The notes under the pieces were generated by a model that was not told the DNA's origin, ran no database searches, and saw only the letters and a list, made by a program, of their open reading frames with translations. From UBA6115 sp040776985 (GTDB lineage: Bacteria; Bacillota; Clostridia; Christensenellales; Aristaeellaceae): 64,000 nucleotides of DNA. The stretch spans positions 248,001 through 312,000 of the forward strand of contig JAXGZL010000002.1 of NCBI GenBank assembly GCA_040776985.1. The letters run 5' to 3'. A program made the translations under genes and the position numbers. Positions 20,840-29,137 of this stretch are shown one piece after another; positions within the stretch are counted from its first letter, which is position 1; each line of letters starts with the position of its first letter.

Positions 20840-21009
20840 AGAGAATTTATATCATCACTGTTTGATTTATGATTAGAACTGTGTGATATAGTGAAGAACA
20901 TAAATAAGTGAACGTTAGAACTGCTATTTTCCATCACATATAATTGAGAATGATCAAAATGGAGGACAGGATAGTGTTGTTAAATTGGACTAAAAAGCGA
21001 TTTCATTTA
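20840..21009. other. AT-rich intergenic stretch with a possible interrupted mini-ORF
   Basis: No normal gene. Near 20960, GGAGG precedes a GTG frame running into the IS at 21010. Joined across the IS to 23233, it would give 27 codons ending TAA. A frame this short can be open by chance, so it is only noted. Confidence 0.3.
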
Positions 21010-21335
21010 GATAGTGTCTACACGAGTTACGCAAGGACTCCTGCCCAAATGGCGATACATCGAACTTGAATTGCAGCAATGAACCCGTCGCTGGTTTTCG
21101 CGTACCTGGTTGCAACCCCGCGCCATCGCTTGAGAATCAGGAAAGCATTTTCGACCAAATGACGAATCCGATAGAGATACTCATCGTAAGTCCTCTTCTT
21201 CTTTCGGTTCTTCTTGGGAGGGATGACAACTTCCATCCCAGCGGCAACAGCGTGAGCAATGATTTCATTCGTGTCATAGCCGCGGTCTGCCAGCAACGCT
21301 TCAGCGGATATTCCCTCAATCAAATGGACAGCTTC

Positions 21336-22708
21336 TGACCTGCCCCCCAATCCTTGTACCAGTCCGAGAGTTAGTTGAGATATAATCAACAAAACAAAGG
21401 AGCTGGAAGAAATGGCGCAAAAGAAGTACACGGTAGAACAAATCATTGTGAAGCTGCGGGAGATCGAGCTTCTATGCAATCAGGGCAACACCATTGCAGA
21501 AGCAGCGCGTCAGGCAGGGATCACCGAGCAAACGTACTATCGCTGGCGGAAAGAGTATGGCGGCATGAACAGCGCCGATGCCAAGCGGATGAAGGAACTG
21601 GAGAAGGAAAACGCCAGGCTGAAGAAACTGGTTGCGGACTTGAGCTTGGATAATGCGATTCTCAGAGACGTGAACTCAAAAAACTTCTGAGCCCGGTCAA
21701 GCAAAGGGCAGCCGTCGCCTATGTGCTGGAAGCACATCCAGTCACAGAGCGTCGGGCTTGCCGGGTGTTGAAGGTGAACCGAACTGCCTTCCGATATGAG
21801 CCCGTGCGATTACCTGACGAGGATGAAGTACGGGCGGAGATCATCGAAAAAGTGAGCAATTATGGGCGAGTAGGGTATCGAAAAGTGACACACATGCTGC
21901 GCAACGACGGGCGCAAGATCAACCACAAGCGGGTGGAGCGGATCTGGCGGGAAGAAGGGTTGAAACTGCCGCACAAACAGCCCAGGAAGCGGCGCTTGTT
22001 CCTGAATGACGGCAGCTGTATCCGGTTGCGACCGGAACACCGAAACCATGTATGGAGTTATGACTTTGTGGAAGACCGAACCATGGACGGCAGGAAGCTG
22101 AGGTTCCTCAACATCATTGATGAGTACACCAGAGAGTGCCTGGCCAGTATCCCCAGGCGCTCCTGGCGGGGAACGGATGTGATGGAAGCACTTGCAGACA
22201 TCATGATGCAGAGGGGGTGTCCGGAATACATCCGCAGCGACAACGGGCCCGAGTTCATTGCCAAGAAACTACGCGAATGGCTTTCAAGCCTGGGTGTTAT
22301 CACGACCTACATCGAACCGGGCAGCCCCTGGGAGAACGGCTACTGCGAGAGTTTCAACAGCCGAATGCGAGATGAGTTTTTGAACGGCGAATTGTTTGGC
22401 AATCTGTACGAAGCGGAGGTGTTGGCGAAACAGTGGAAGGATTACTACAACAAGGTCAGGCCTCATAGCAGTTTGGGCGGACGCCCACCGGCCCCGCAAA
22501 GCATCCTTCTGACGGCTTGAGGAGCAAAACACAGCCTGCCTCACCGTTCAAGGGTGGCGAACCTGTGGTTCACCATGAACGCGCTGCGCGCGCCCTTGAG
22601 CGCCTCGGCATCCTGTGTTACGATGTGGCCAAGCCTATGAAGGAATGCGGGTGCCAGGAAACGGTCTTTACTAACTCACTGGTTGGTACAAAGACTGGGG
22701 GCAGACCA
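21336..22708 (+). mobile_element. IS3-family element (1373 bp) inside IS5 copy 2
   Basis: Imperfect inverted ends TGACCTGCCCCCC... and ...GGGGGCAGACCA begin TG and end CA; similarity of the two ends extends to a shared GAGTTAGT about 40 bases in. A four-base target repeat CTTC is at 21332-21335 and 22709-22712. Four-base repeats, the transposase type and the end sequence suggest the IS407-like group. About 190 bases of non-coding tail with an inverted repeat TCAAGGG/CCCTTGA lie between the transposase stop and the right end. Confidence 0.92.
21412..22520 (+). CDS. IS3-family transposase OrfA/OrfB (-1 frameshift)
   Basis: OrfA (21412-21690, 92 residues) has a helix-turn-helix with GITEQTYYRWRKEYGG and a leucine-zipper-like coil. 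OrfB (265 residues from 21723) has the rve integrase core: D in WSYDFVED, D in RSDNGPEF and E in GYCESFNSR. The frames join at a textbook slippery site A-AAA-AAC near 21675, where a -1 shift gives SKKLLSPVKQRAAVAYVLEA leading straight into OrfB. Both frames appear intact, so the element may be active. Confidence 0.9.
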
Positions 22709-23230
22709 CTTCCTTGCAATCAGCTCGGGTACCTTTTGTAACAAGAATTCGGACTGGCATACCATTCGCATCCACGGCCAAATGTATTTTGCTGTTGAGC
22801 CCCCTTTTGTGCGGGACATGTCCTGATTCCCACCCCTTGCACCCGCTGCGTGCGGATGAACTTTGACATGGCTTGCGTCAATCATCAGCCATTCGTAATC
22901 CGGATCCTGGATAAGAACTTCCAATATTCTTTCCCAGATACCGTTCCTGCGCCATCGGATGAACCGCTGATGGATCGTGCCCCACTTGCCATAATCCGGA
23001 GGTAAATCCCGCCAAGGCGCGCCGGTCCGGATGACCCAGAATACACCATTGATAAACCTTCTGTTGTCCTGCGCAATCCCTCCCCATTGTCCTCGCTGCC
23101 CCGGTAGGTTAGGCTCCAGTAATGTCCATACGGAATCGCTCATATCGTGTCGGTGATAAGCAGCGGTCATCGCTTAAGTCCCCTTTCAGTGATGACACCA
23201 TTATATCACAATTCTCGTGTAGACACTATC

Positions 23231-23390
23231 TAGAGACTAAACCCAAAGATGTAATTATAACATTGAAACCTCTTGATTAAAAATGGTAAGTGCACCTGAC
23301 GAATTAACAGATCTATGAAAGCATAAATCCTGAAAATAAAAGTGATGGCATCAAATCGTCTTTTTATACTTTGAATTCATTGATTCGCAC
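23231..23390. other. AT-rich intergenic stretch after IS5 copy 2
   Basis: No gene or clear signal; composition is AT-rich like the flanks of both IS5 copies. Confidence 0.5.
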
Positions 23391-25217
23391 TCAAGCCGAT
23401 TCAAACTGTGCTTGGTAGAGTTGTGCATAGAAGCCTTTTTGCGCCATCAGCGCCTCATGGCTGCCCTGCTCGATGACGGTGCCATCCTTCACCACCAGGA
23501 TCAGGTCCGCGTTCCGGATGGTGGACAGGCGATGGGCAATCACAAAGGAGGTCCGCCCCCGCATCAATTCAAGCATCGCCTGCTGGATGCGCTGTTCGGT
23601 GCGGGTGTCCACGTTGGAGGTGGCTTCGTCCAGAATCAGGATGGGGGCATCCACCAGCATGGCCCGGGCAATGGTCAACAGCTGGGTCTGTCCCTTGGAG
23701 ATGGCGTGCCCGCTGTCCCCGATCAGGGTGTCATAGCCCTGGGGCAGTCGCTGGATGAAGGGATGGATCATGGCGGCCTTGGCGGCGGCCTCCACCTCTG
23801 CCCGGCTGGCGCCTGGCCTGCCATAGGCGATGTTCTCATGCACCGTGCCATAGAAAATCCAGTTGTCCTGCAGCACCATGGTGAAAGCGCCCCGCAGGCT
23901 GTCCCGGGTGAGGTGGCCAATGTCCTCCCCATCCACGGTGATAAGCCCCTCATCAATGTCATAAAAGCGCATCAGCAGGTTGATGATGGTGGTCTTCCCG
24001 GCCCCGGTGGGTCCCACGATGGCCACCACCTCGCCTGGTTTTGCCTGAAGGGACAGGTTTTTGATCACCGGCACCTCCGGCAGGTAGGAGAAGTTGACCT
24101 CCTTTAGCCGCACATCTCCCCTCACCTGGCGAAGGGCCCTGGCGTCTGGCGCGTCTGGCGGCTCGGGCTGGGCATCCAGCAGGCGGAACACCCGCTCTGC
24201 CGCCGCGAAGGCGGACTGCAGTTCGCTCATGATGCTGGCTGCCTCGTTGATGGGGCCGGAAAAACGGCGGGAATACTGTACAAAGGCGGAGATGTTTCCC
24301 AGGCTGACGCTGCCGCTTAAATAAAGCAGCGCACCAAACACGCTGACCAGCGCCAGGGACAGGTTGTTGATGAAGTTCACCGAGCTGAACACCAGGGTGC
24401 CGGCGTACTCCGCCCGGGAATAGGCGCTCACCGCCTCGTCGTTGATGTGGTCAAACTGCTCAATCACCTGGCGTTCCCGGGCATAGACCTTGGTGGTGCG
24501 CTGCCCGTCCATCATCTCCTCCATCATGCCGTTGAGCTCCCCCAGCTTGGCGGAGCGCCTTCGGAACAGGGGACGGGCCCTTTTGGTGGCCCAGCGGGTG
24601 TACACCGCGGAGGCCGGCACCGTCACCAGGAAGATCAGCACCAGCTGCGGGGCAATCATCAGCATCATCACCAGGGACATGATGACGGTGACGGCGCTTC
24701 TGAGCAGCTGGATCACGTCGCTGGAAATGGACTCGTTCACCGTGTCAATGTCATAGGTGATCACAGACAGCAGGTCCCCGGTCTGGTGACGGTCAAAAAA
24801 TCCCACCGGCAGGGAAACCATGCGCTCAAACACATCCCGGCGCATCCGGTAAACCACCTTGCGGCGCATGCGCAGCATCACCCGGCTTAGGAGAAAGCGG
24901 ATCAGGGCGCTGATGGCGTAGGCGATGATCATCAGCAGGGCCAGGGACAGCACCCGGGGAATGTCCGCCTCCCCCTTGCCGATGCCGATGGCGTCAATGG
25001 CAATGCCAGAGAGCCTTGGCCCCAGCAGCATCAGGGCATCCCCCAGCATGGCCAGCACAAGGGCCAGGACCAGAAGGCCCCGGTGCCGTCCCAGATAGCG
25101 CCAGATGCGCTTCAGGGTTTGCAGCCGGGAGGCCCTGGGCCCCTCCTGCCGCCTGGCGTCCCCGCTGCGTTCCATCCGGCTCATGCGGCCGCCGCCGATC
25201 ATCTGGGGATTAGACAT
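23391..25217 (-). CDS. heterodimeric ABC exporter subunit, canonical Walker B
   Basis: 608 residues: six membrane helices (about 40-330), then a nucleotide-binding domain with Walker A GPTGAGKTT, a degenerate signature ISKGQ in place of LSGGQ, Walker B LILDEATS with the catalytic Glu, and the H-loop AHRLST. Together with its partner upstream it forms one consensus and one degenerate ATP site, as in TM287/288-type exporters. The substrate is unknown (drug or lipid likely). Its start overlaps the partner's end by eight bases, so translation is coupled; GGAGGTGAGCC is the ribosome site. Confidence 0.93.
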   Translation of the reverse strand: MSNPQMIGGGRMSRMERSGDARRQEGPRASRLQTLKRIWRYLGRHRGLLVLALVLAMLGDALMLLGPRLSGIAIDAIGIGKGEADIPRVLSLALLMIIAYAISALIRFLLSRVMLRMRRKVVYRMRRDVFERMVSLPVGFFDRHQTGDLLSVITYDIDTVNESISSDVIQLLRSAVTVIMSLVMMLMIAPQLVLIFLVTVPASAVYTRWATKRARPLFRRRSAKLGELNGMMEEMMDGQRTTKVYARERQVIEQFDHINDEAVSAYSRAEYAGTLVFSSVNFINNLSLALVSVFGALLYLSGSVSLGNISAFVQYSRRFSGPINEAASIMSELQSAFAAAERVFRLLDAQPEPPDAPDARALRQVRGDVRLKEVNFSYLPEVPVIKNLSLQAKPGEVVAIVGPTGAGKTTIINLLMRFYDIDEGLITVDGEDIGHLTRDSLRGAFTMVLQDNWIFYGTVHENIAYGRPGASRAEVEAAAKAAMIHPFIQRLPQGYDTLIGDSGHAISKGQTQLLTIARAMLVDAPILILDEATSNVDTRTEQRIQQAMLELMRGRTSFVIAHRLSTIRNADLILVVKDGTVIEQGSHEALMAQKGFYAQLYQAQFESA

Positions 25218-26934
25218 GGCTCACCTCCTGCAGCTGCATCTGGGTCTGGGCAATGCTGCGGTAGGTTTCGCTGGTTTTCATCAGCTGCTCATGGCTGCCG
25301 GCGGCCTCCATTCGGCCGTCATCCAGCACCAGGATATGGTCTGCGCCCATGATGGCGCTGACCCGCTGGGCGATGATGAACTTGGTGCTGTCAGGGTAAT
25401 TTGTGGCCAGGGCGCGGCGCAGCCTGGCATCCGTCTGATAGTCCAGGGCGGAGGAGGCATCGTCCAGGATCAGGATTTGGGGATTGCCCGCCAGGGCCCT
25501 GGCGATCAGCAGGCGCTGCTTTTGGCCGCCGGACAGGTCATTGCCCCGGATGGCAGCCTGATGATCAAGGCCCGCCTCCTTTTCCTGGAGGATGTCCCGC
25601 ATCTGCGCGTCAACTGCCGCCCGGGCAACGGCCTCATCCGGGATCTCCCTGAAATAGCGGATGTTCTCCTTCAGGCTGTCTGCCATAATGAAGTCATTCT
25701 GAAAGGTGACCCCCGTCATGCTGTAAAGCGCCTCCGGAGGAATGCTTCTGATGTCCTGGCCATTGATCAGGATGCGGCCCTCATCCGCCTCATACAGCCT
25801 GAGCATCAGGGCGATCAGTGTGGTTTTGCCGGAGCCTGTGGCCCCGATGATGCCCAGGGTCTGGCCTTTCTTCAGAGAAAAGGAGATGTCGCTCAAGTTT
25901 TTGGAACGCCTGTTGTAGGAGAAGCTGACCCTGTCCCACTGGATATGCCAGGGGCTGGGGCTTTCAGCGCTTGCCGGGATCACTTTCAGTTCCTCCGGCA
26001 GCAGCAGCACCTCCTCCACCCGGAGGGCAGAGGCCTTGCCCTTGGAATACATCACAAACACCCGGGTGATGCCCAGCATGGCGTTGAGGATGATGGTGAA
26101 ATAGTTCAGGAAGGCGATGATGTTGCCGGGGGTGGAGCGGCCGCTGTTCACCAGGAAGGCCCCGGTCACCACCACCAGCACCAGGCCGATGTTGAGGATG
26201 AAGGTGGCCGCCGGGTTGGACAGGGCCATGACGCTGCCCACCCGCTCCTCCAGGCCGGACAGGTCCTCATTGACGCGGTCAAAGCGCTTCTTTTCATCAG
26301 GCACCCGGGAGAGCGCCTTGATCACCCGGACGCCGGTGATGTTCTCCTGCACTGTGCGCACCATCCCGTCCAGCACCACCTGGCGCTGGGTGTACATGGG
26401 GACGCTTTTTTTGGTGATCCACCAGACCAGAAGGGCAATGAAGGGCAGGGTGGCCAATAGCACCAGGGTGAGGGCCGGGTCCATGAACAGGGTGATGGCC
26501 ACCCCGCCGACCAGTAAAATGGGCGCCCGGACCCCGATGCGCTGGATGCGGTTGAACAGCTGGTTGATGTTGTAGGTGTCGGTGGTCAGCCGGGACACGG
26601 CGGAGGGGATGCTGATCCTGTCCAGCTGGGCGCTGGAAAGGAAGCTCAGCTTGCTGAACAGGTCATGCCTGAGGGTGCGGGTCATTTTGCCTGAGGTGCG
26701 GGCGGCCAGGCGGTTGGCATACATGTTGGTGAACATGGACATCAGCGCGCAGACCAGCATCACCCCGCCCCAAAAGAAAATGCCCTCCCTGTTGCCGGTG
26801 GGCACCACCACGTCTATGATCCGGGCCAGAAAGGAAGGGATCAGCAGGTCCAGCAAGGCAGCGGCCAGTTTCAGCGCCAAGGTAAAGGCAATGATGCCCC
26901 GGTAGGGGCGAATATAGCGGGAGACGGTCTTCAT
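25210..26934 (-). CDS. heterodimeric ABC exporter subunit, non-canonical Walker B
   Basis: 574 residues with the type IV exporter fold: six membrane helices, Walker A GATGSGKTT, intact signature LSGGQ, and Walker B LILDDASS, where Asp replaces the catalytic Glu. Paired with the ISKGQ subunit, its own Walker site is the degenerate one, and its LSGGQ completes the active site of the partner. It is the second gene of a MarR-ABC-ABC operon; its start overlaps the marR-type stop by four bases. Confidence 0.93.
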   Translation of the reverse strand: MKTVSRYIRPYRGIIAFTLALKLAAALLDLLIPSFLARIIDVVVPTGNREGIFFWGGVMLVCALMSMFTNMYANRLAARTSGKMTRTLRHDLFSKLSFLSSAQLDRISIPSAVSRLTTDTYNINQLFNRIQRIGVRAPILLVGGVAITLFMDPALTLVLLATLPFIALLVWWITKKSVPMYTQRQVVLDGMVRTVQENITGVRVIKALSRVPDEKKRFDRVNEDLSGLEERVGSVMALSNPAATFILNIGLVLVVVTGAFLVNSGRSTPGNIIAFLNYFTIILNAMLGITRVFVMYSKGKASALRVEEVLLLPEELKVIPASAESPSPWHIQWDRVSFSYNRRSKNLSDISFSLKKGQTLGIIGATGSGKTTLIALMLRLYEADEGRILINGQDIRSIPPEALYSMTGVTFQNDFIMADSLKENIRYFREIPDEAVARAAVDAQMRDILQEKEAGLDHQAAIRGNDLSGGQKQRLLIARALAGNPQILILDDASSALDYQTDARLRRALATNYPDSTKFIIAQRVSAIMGADHILVLDDGRMEAAGSHEQLMKTSETYRSIAQTQMQLQEVSHV

Positions 26935-27365
26935 GGCGCGTCCTCGTCCAGCAGCCGCACCGCCTCCTGGCGCATCACTTCCAGCATCCTGAGCAGGGTT
27001 TCCTTGTCCTTCTCATCCATGCCCCGGGTGATGGCCTCCTGCCACTGGCGGTTGATTTCCCGGATCTGGGGGAAGGCTTCTTCCGCTTTCCGGGTGGGAT
27101 AGACCAGGGTGAGGCGGCGGTCCTTCCGGTCGCTTTCGCGGGTGATGAAGCCGTTTTCCTCAAGGGCAGTCAGTTGCCGGGTGGCGCTGCTTCTGGAGGT
27201 GTGCAGGGCAGAGGCGATCTGCTCCTGGGAGGCGCCCGGGCGGCGGGCGCAGTAGAGGATATAGGGCGCCTGGCAGGCGGTCAGCCCCAGGGGGGCCAGC
27301 AGCTTGCCCCGGTAGTTGTCCGCGCAGCGCATGATGACGGTGAGGGTTCTTGAAATGGGGGGCAT
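26931..27365 (-). CDS. MarR family transcriptional regulator
   Basis: 144 residues, usual MarR size. The winged helix is visible as SQEQIASALHTSRSSATRQLTALEENGFITRESD (about 50-82, read with the wing RKDRRLTLVYPT). It is the first gene of the operon with the two ABC exporter subunits, so it very likely represses its own operon and is released by a substrate of the pump (family knowledge plus context). The start has GGAG spaced well. Confidence 0.92.
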   Translation of the reverse strand: MPPISRTLTVIMRCADNYRGKLLAPLGLTACQAPYILYCARRPGASQEQIASALHTSRSSATRQLTALEENGFITRESDRKDRRLTLVYPTRKAEEAFPQIREINRQWQEAITRGMDEKDKETLLRMLEVMRQEAVRLLDEDAP

Positions 27366-27392
27366 GGGACACTCCTGACAATTGTTTTATCC

Positions 27393-27403
27393 GCAATGAT
27401 TGC
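27393..27403. promoter_or_regulatory. candidate MarR operator
   Basis: GCAAT-C/G-ATTGC, an inverted repeat with one central base, lies 11 bases downstream of the -10 box of the marR promoter, on the start of the transcript. The position suits autorepression. Confidence 0.55.
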
Positions 27404-27414
27404 GCATGCAACTA

Positions 27415-27443
27415 ATTATAAAGACACCGCGTGCTCCTGTCAA
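27415..27443 (-). promoter_or_regulatory. promoter of the marR-ABC exporter operon
   Basis: Perfect consensus TTGACA, 17 bases, TATAAT on the minus strand. Such a strong promoter makes sense only if it is repressed, in line with the overlapping operator-like repeat. Confidence 0.8.
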
Positions 27444-27448
27444 CGGCA

Positions 27449-27477
27449 TGGACAAACACTGGCGCCTGTCATATAAT
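27449..27477 (+). promoter_or_regulatory. promoter of the PfkB kinase gene
   Basis: TGGACA, 17 bases, TATAAT, back to back with the marR promoter (five bases between the -35 boxes). Confidence 0.75.
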
Positions 27478-27528
27478 CAAAGCAGCCTTTGGCATATTTT
27501 CATAGCCCCGCAGAAAGGAAGAACATCT

Positions 27529-28488
27529 ATGTATGACATTCTGGGCCTTGGTGAACTGCTGATTGACTTTACCCCCTCTGGTGAGAACGACCAGGGCATG
27601 GCGCTGTATGCCAGGAACCCCGGCGGCAGCATTGCCAACATGCTGGCCATGTTTGCCAAGCTGGGCGGCAAAACGGCCTTTGTAGGCAAGGTGGGCAAGG
27701 ATGCCTTCGGGGATTTCCTGGAACAGCATCTGCTGTCCTGCCAGGTGGATACCAGGGGGCTGCTGCGGGATGACAGGGCACTGACCACCCTGGCCATTGT
27801 CACCCTGATGCCAGATGGGGAGCGCTCCTTCATTTTCTATCGCAAACCTGGGGCTGACATCATGCTCACGGAGGATGAACTGCCCTTGGACCAGATCAGA
27901 AACTGCCGCTTCTTCCACATTGGGGGCGTCACCCTGACGGATGAGCCGGTGCGCAGCACCACCCTGGCCGGTGCCCGCATCGCGCGGGAGGCAGGGGCCT
28001 TTATCAGCTTTGACTGCAACTACCGGGGCAGCCTCTGGGACGGCGGAGAGAAGGAAGCCCGGGAGATTTTGCCCCGCGCCCTGCCTTTGGCCAACCTGGT
28101 GAAGGCCTCTGAGGAGGAGCTGGAGCTTCTGACCGGCATCCAGGATCAGGAGCAGGCAGCCCGCAGCATCCTGGACCTGGGCTGTGACGCGGTGCTGGTT
28201 TCCCTGGGGGAGAAGGGCTCCAAGGTCTTCACCCCGGAGATACTGACCTATGTGCCTGCCTATCGGGTGGAGGCCATTGACGCCACCGGCGCGGGGGACG
28301 CCTTCCTGGGGGCTGTGATGTGGCAGCTGAGTCAGCTGGGACGGCCCAGACTGTCCGACCTGACCCTGGCGGACTGGCAGCAGCTGCTGGCCTTTGGCAA
28401 TGCCGCCGGCGCCCTGACCACCACCCAGCGGGGGGCCATCCCAGCCCTGCCCAGCATCAGCGACATCCGGAAGCTGCAGGGCAGCTGA
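27529..28488 (+). CDS. PfkB family carbohydrate kinase (fructokinase-like)
   Basis: 319 residues, usual for PfkB/ribokinase enzymes. Seen are the N-terminal GGSIANMLAMFAKLGG sugar-binding motif, FDCNYRGSLW, and the C-terminal ATP/anion-hole motif DATGAGDAFLGA with catalytic Asp. It phosphorylates a sugar with ATP; fructose is the best guess from FDCNYR, ribose-type sugars are possible given the downstream ribose-like transporter. The frame opens earlier, but ATG at 27529 with AAAGGAAG gives the standard N-terminus YDILGLGELLIDF. Confidence 0.9.
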   Translation: MYDILGLGELLIDFTPSGENDQGMALYARNPGGSIANMLAMFAKLGGKTAFVGKVGKDAFGDFLEQHLLSCQVDTRGLLRDDRALTTLAIVTLMPDGERSFIFYRKPGADIMLTEDELPLDQIRNCRFFHIGGVTLTDEPVRSTTLAGARIAREAGAFISFDCNYRGSLWDGGEKEAREILPRALPLANLVKASEEELELLTGIQDQEQAARSILDLGCDAVLVSLGEKGSKVFTPEILTYVPAYRVEAIDATGAGDAFLGAVMWQLSQLGRPRLSDLTLADWQQLLAFGNAAGALTTTQRGAIPALPSISDIRKLQGS

Positions 28489-28540
28489 ACATTGTGGGAC
28501 AATTTGGGCCCGAACTCGCCCCGGATGTCTTAATCGGGGC

Positions 28541-28569
28541 TTGACAGACCATATTGATCCCATTAGAAT
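28541..28569 (+). promoter_or_regulatory. promoter of the sugar transporter operon
   Basis: TTGACA, 17 bases, TAGAAT. Just upstream is GCCCCG/CGGGGC (28518-28540), a 6-bp hairpin that may end the kinase transcript. The leader to the first ATG is about 105 bases with no recognised riboswitch. Confidence 0.7.
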
Positions 28570-28680
28570 GTATGAAGAATATCTTTATGCTGGACAAAAA
28601 GCGTTTTTAATCTGACCATCTTCTTTGGACAAATCCACCTGGATCGCCTAGTGGCACATCAGATGAAAGGAAGGAAAAGC

Positions 28681-29106
28681 ATGCTGCGAGGAATTTCCCC
28701 CCTGATTTCCCCTGAACTGCTCAAAATCTTAAGCGATATGGGCCATGGCGATGAAATCGTGATTGCGGATGCCAATTTCCCCTCAGAAAACTATGGGCAG
28801 CGCGTGGTGCGCGCGGACGGCATCGGCGCTGTGGCGCTGCTGGAGGCCATTCTGCCCCTGTTTCCGCTGGACCAGTATGACAAGAACAACTTTGTACTGA
28901 TGGAAGTGGCGCCGGGGGACCACTATGACCCGGTGATCTGGAAGGAGTTCCGGGAGGTGCTGCACCGCTTTGAGCCGCAGGCCCAGGTGCAGCACATGGA
29001 GCGTTTTGCCTACTACGAGCGGGCCAAGAAGGCCTTTGCCATCATCGCCAGCGGTGAGCTGGCCATCTACGCCAACATCATCCTTAAAAAAGGCGTCATT
29101 TCCTGA
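28681..29106 (+). CDS. RbsD/FucU family sugar mutarotase
   Basis: 141 residues from the ATG at 28681 (GAAAGGAAGGAAAAGC upstream). Family marks are the N-terminal LLKILSDMGHGDEIVIADANFP and the C-terminal YANIILKKGV. RbsD and FucU convert anomers of ribose or fucose so that kinases and isomerases get the right form. FucU is favoured by VIADANFPS. It is the first gene of the transporter operon (28681-32831), so its sugar is probably the one imported. Confidence 0.9.
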   Translation: MLRGISPLISPELLKILSDMGHGDEIVIADANFPSENYGQRVVRADGIGAVALLEAILPLFPLDQYDKNNFVLMEVAPGDHYDPVIWKEFREVLHRFEPQAQVQHMERFAYYERAKKAFAIIASGELAIYANIILKKGVIS

Positions 29107-29137
29107 CGCGTTTCATTCCCAACCAGGAGGTAGAGCA

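Larger units (their letters stand above)
21027..23170 (-). pseudogene. IS5-family transposase of copy 2, interrupted
   Basis: The 5' part (23170 downward) reads like copy 3 up to ELIARK and then runs into the IS3 element and stops. The 3' part resumes at EAVHLIEGISAEALL and ends at 21027. The two parts together equal an intact transposase, so the break comes only from the IS3 insertion. Confidence 0.88.
21010..23230 (-). mobile_element. IS5-family element, copy 2, split by an IS3-family element
   Basis: The same 17-bp ends as copy 1 lie at 21010 and 23230, with flanking TA. Subtracting the inserted element and one target repeat leaves 844 bp, the same length as copy 3. The transposase is cut in two: 21027-21335 and 22709-23170. 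The element is therefore inactive. Confidence 0.92.

Noticed and set aside
19614..23230. Composite transposon formed by two inverted IS5 copies
   Set aside because: Each copy has its own TA target repeat, and copy 1 removal restores a gene that spans the site, so the two landed independently.
25105..26460. 451-codon open frame on the plus strand
   Set aside because: Antisense to an ABC exporter subunit with clear motifs on the other strand.
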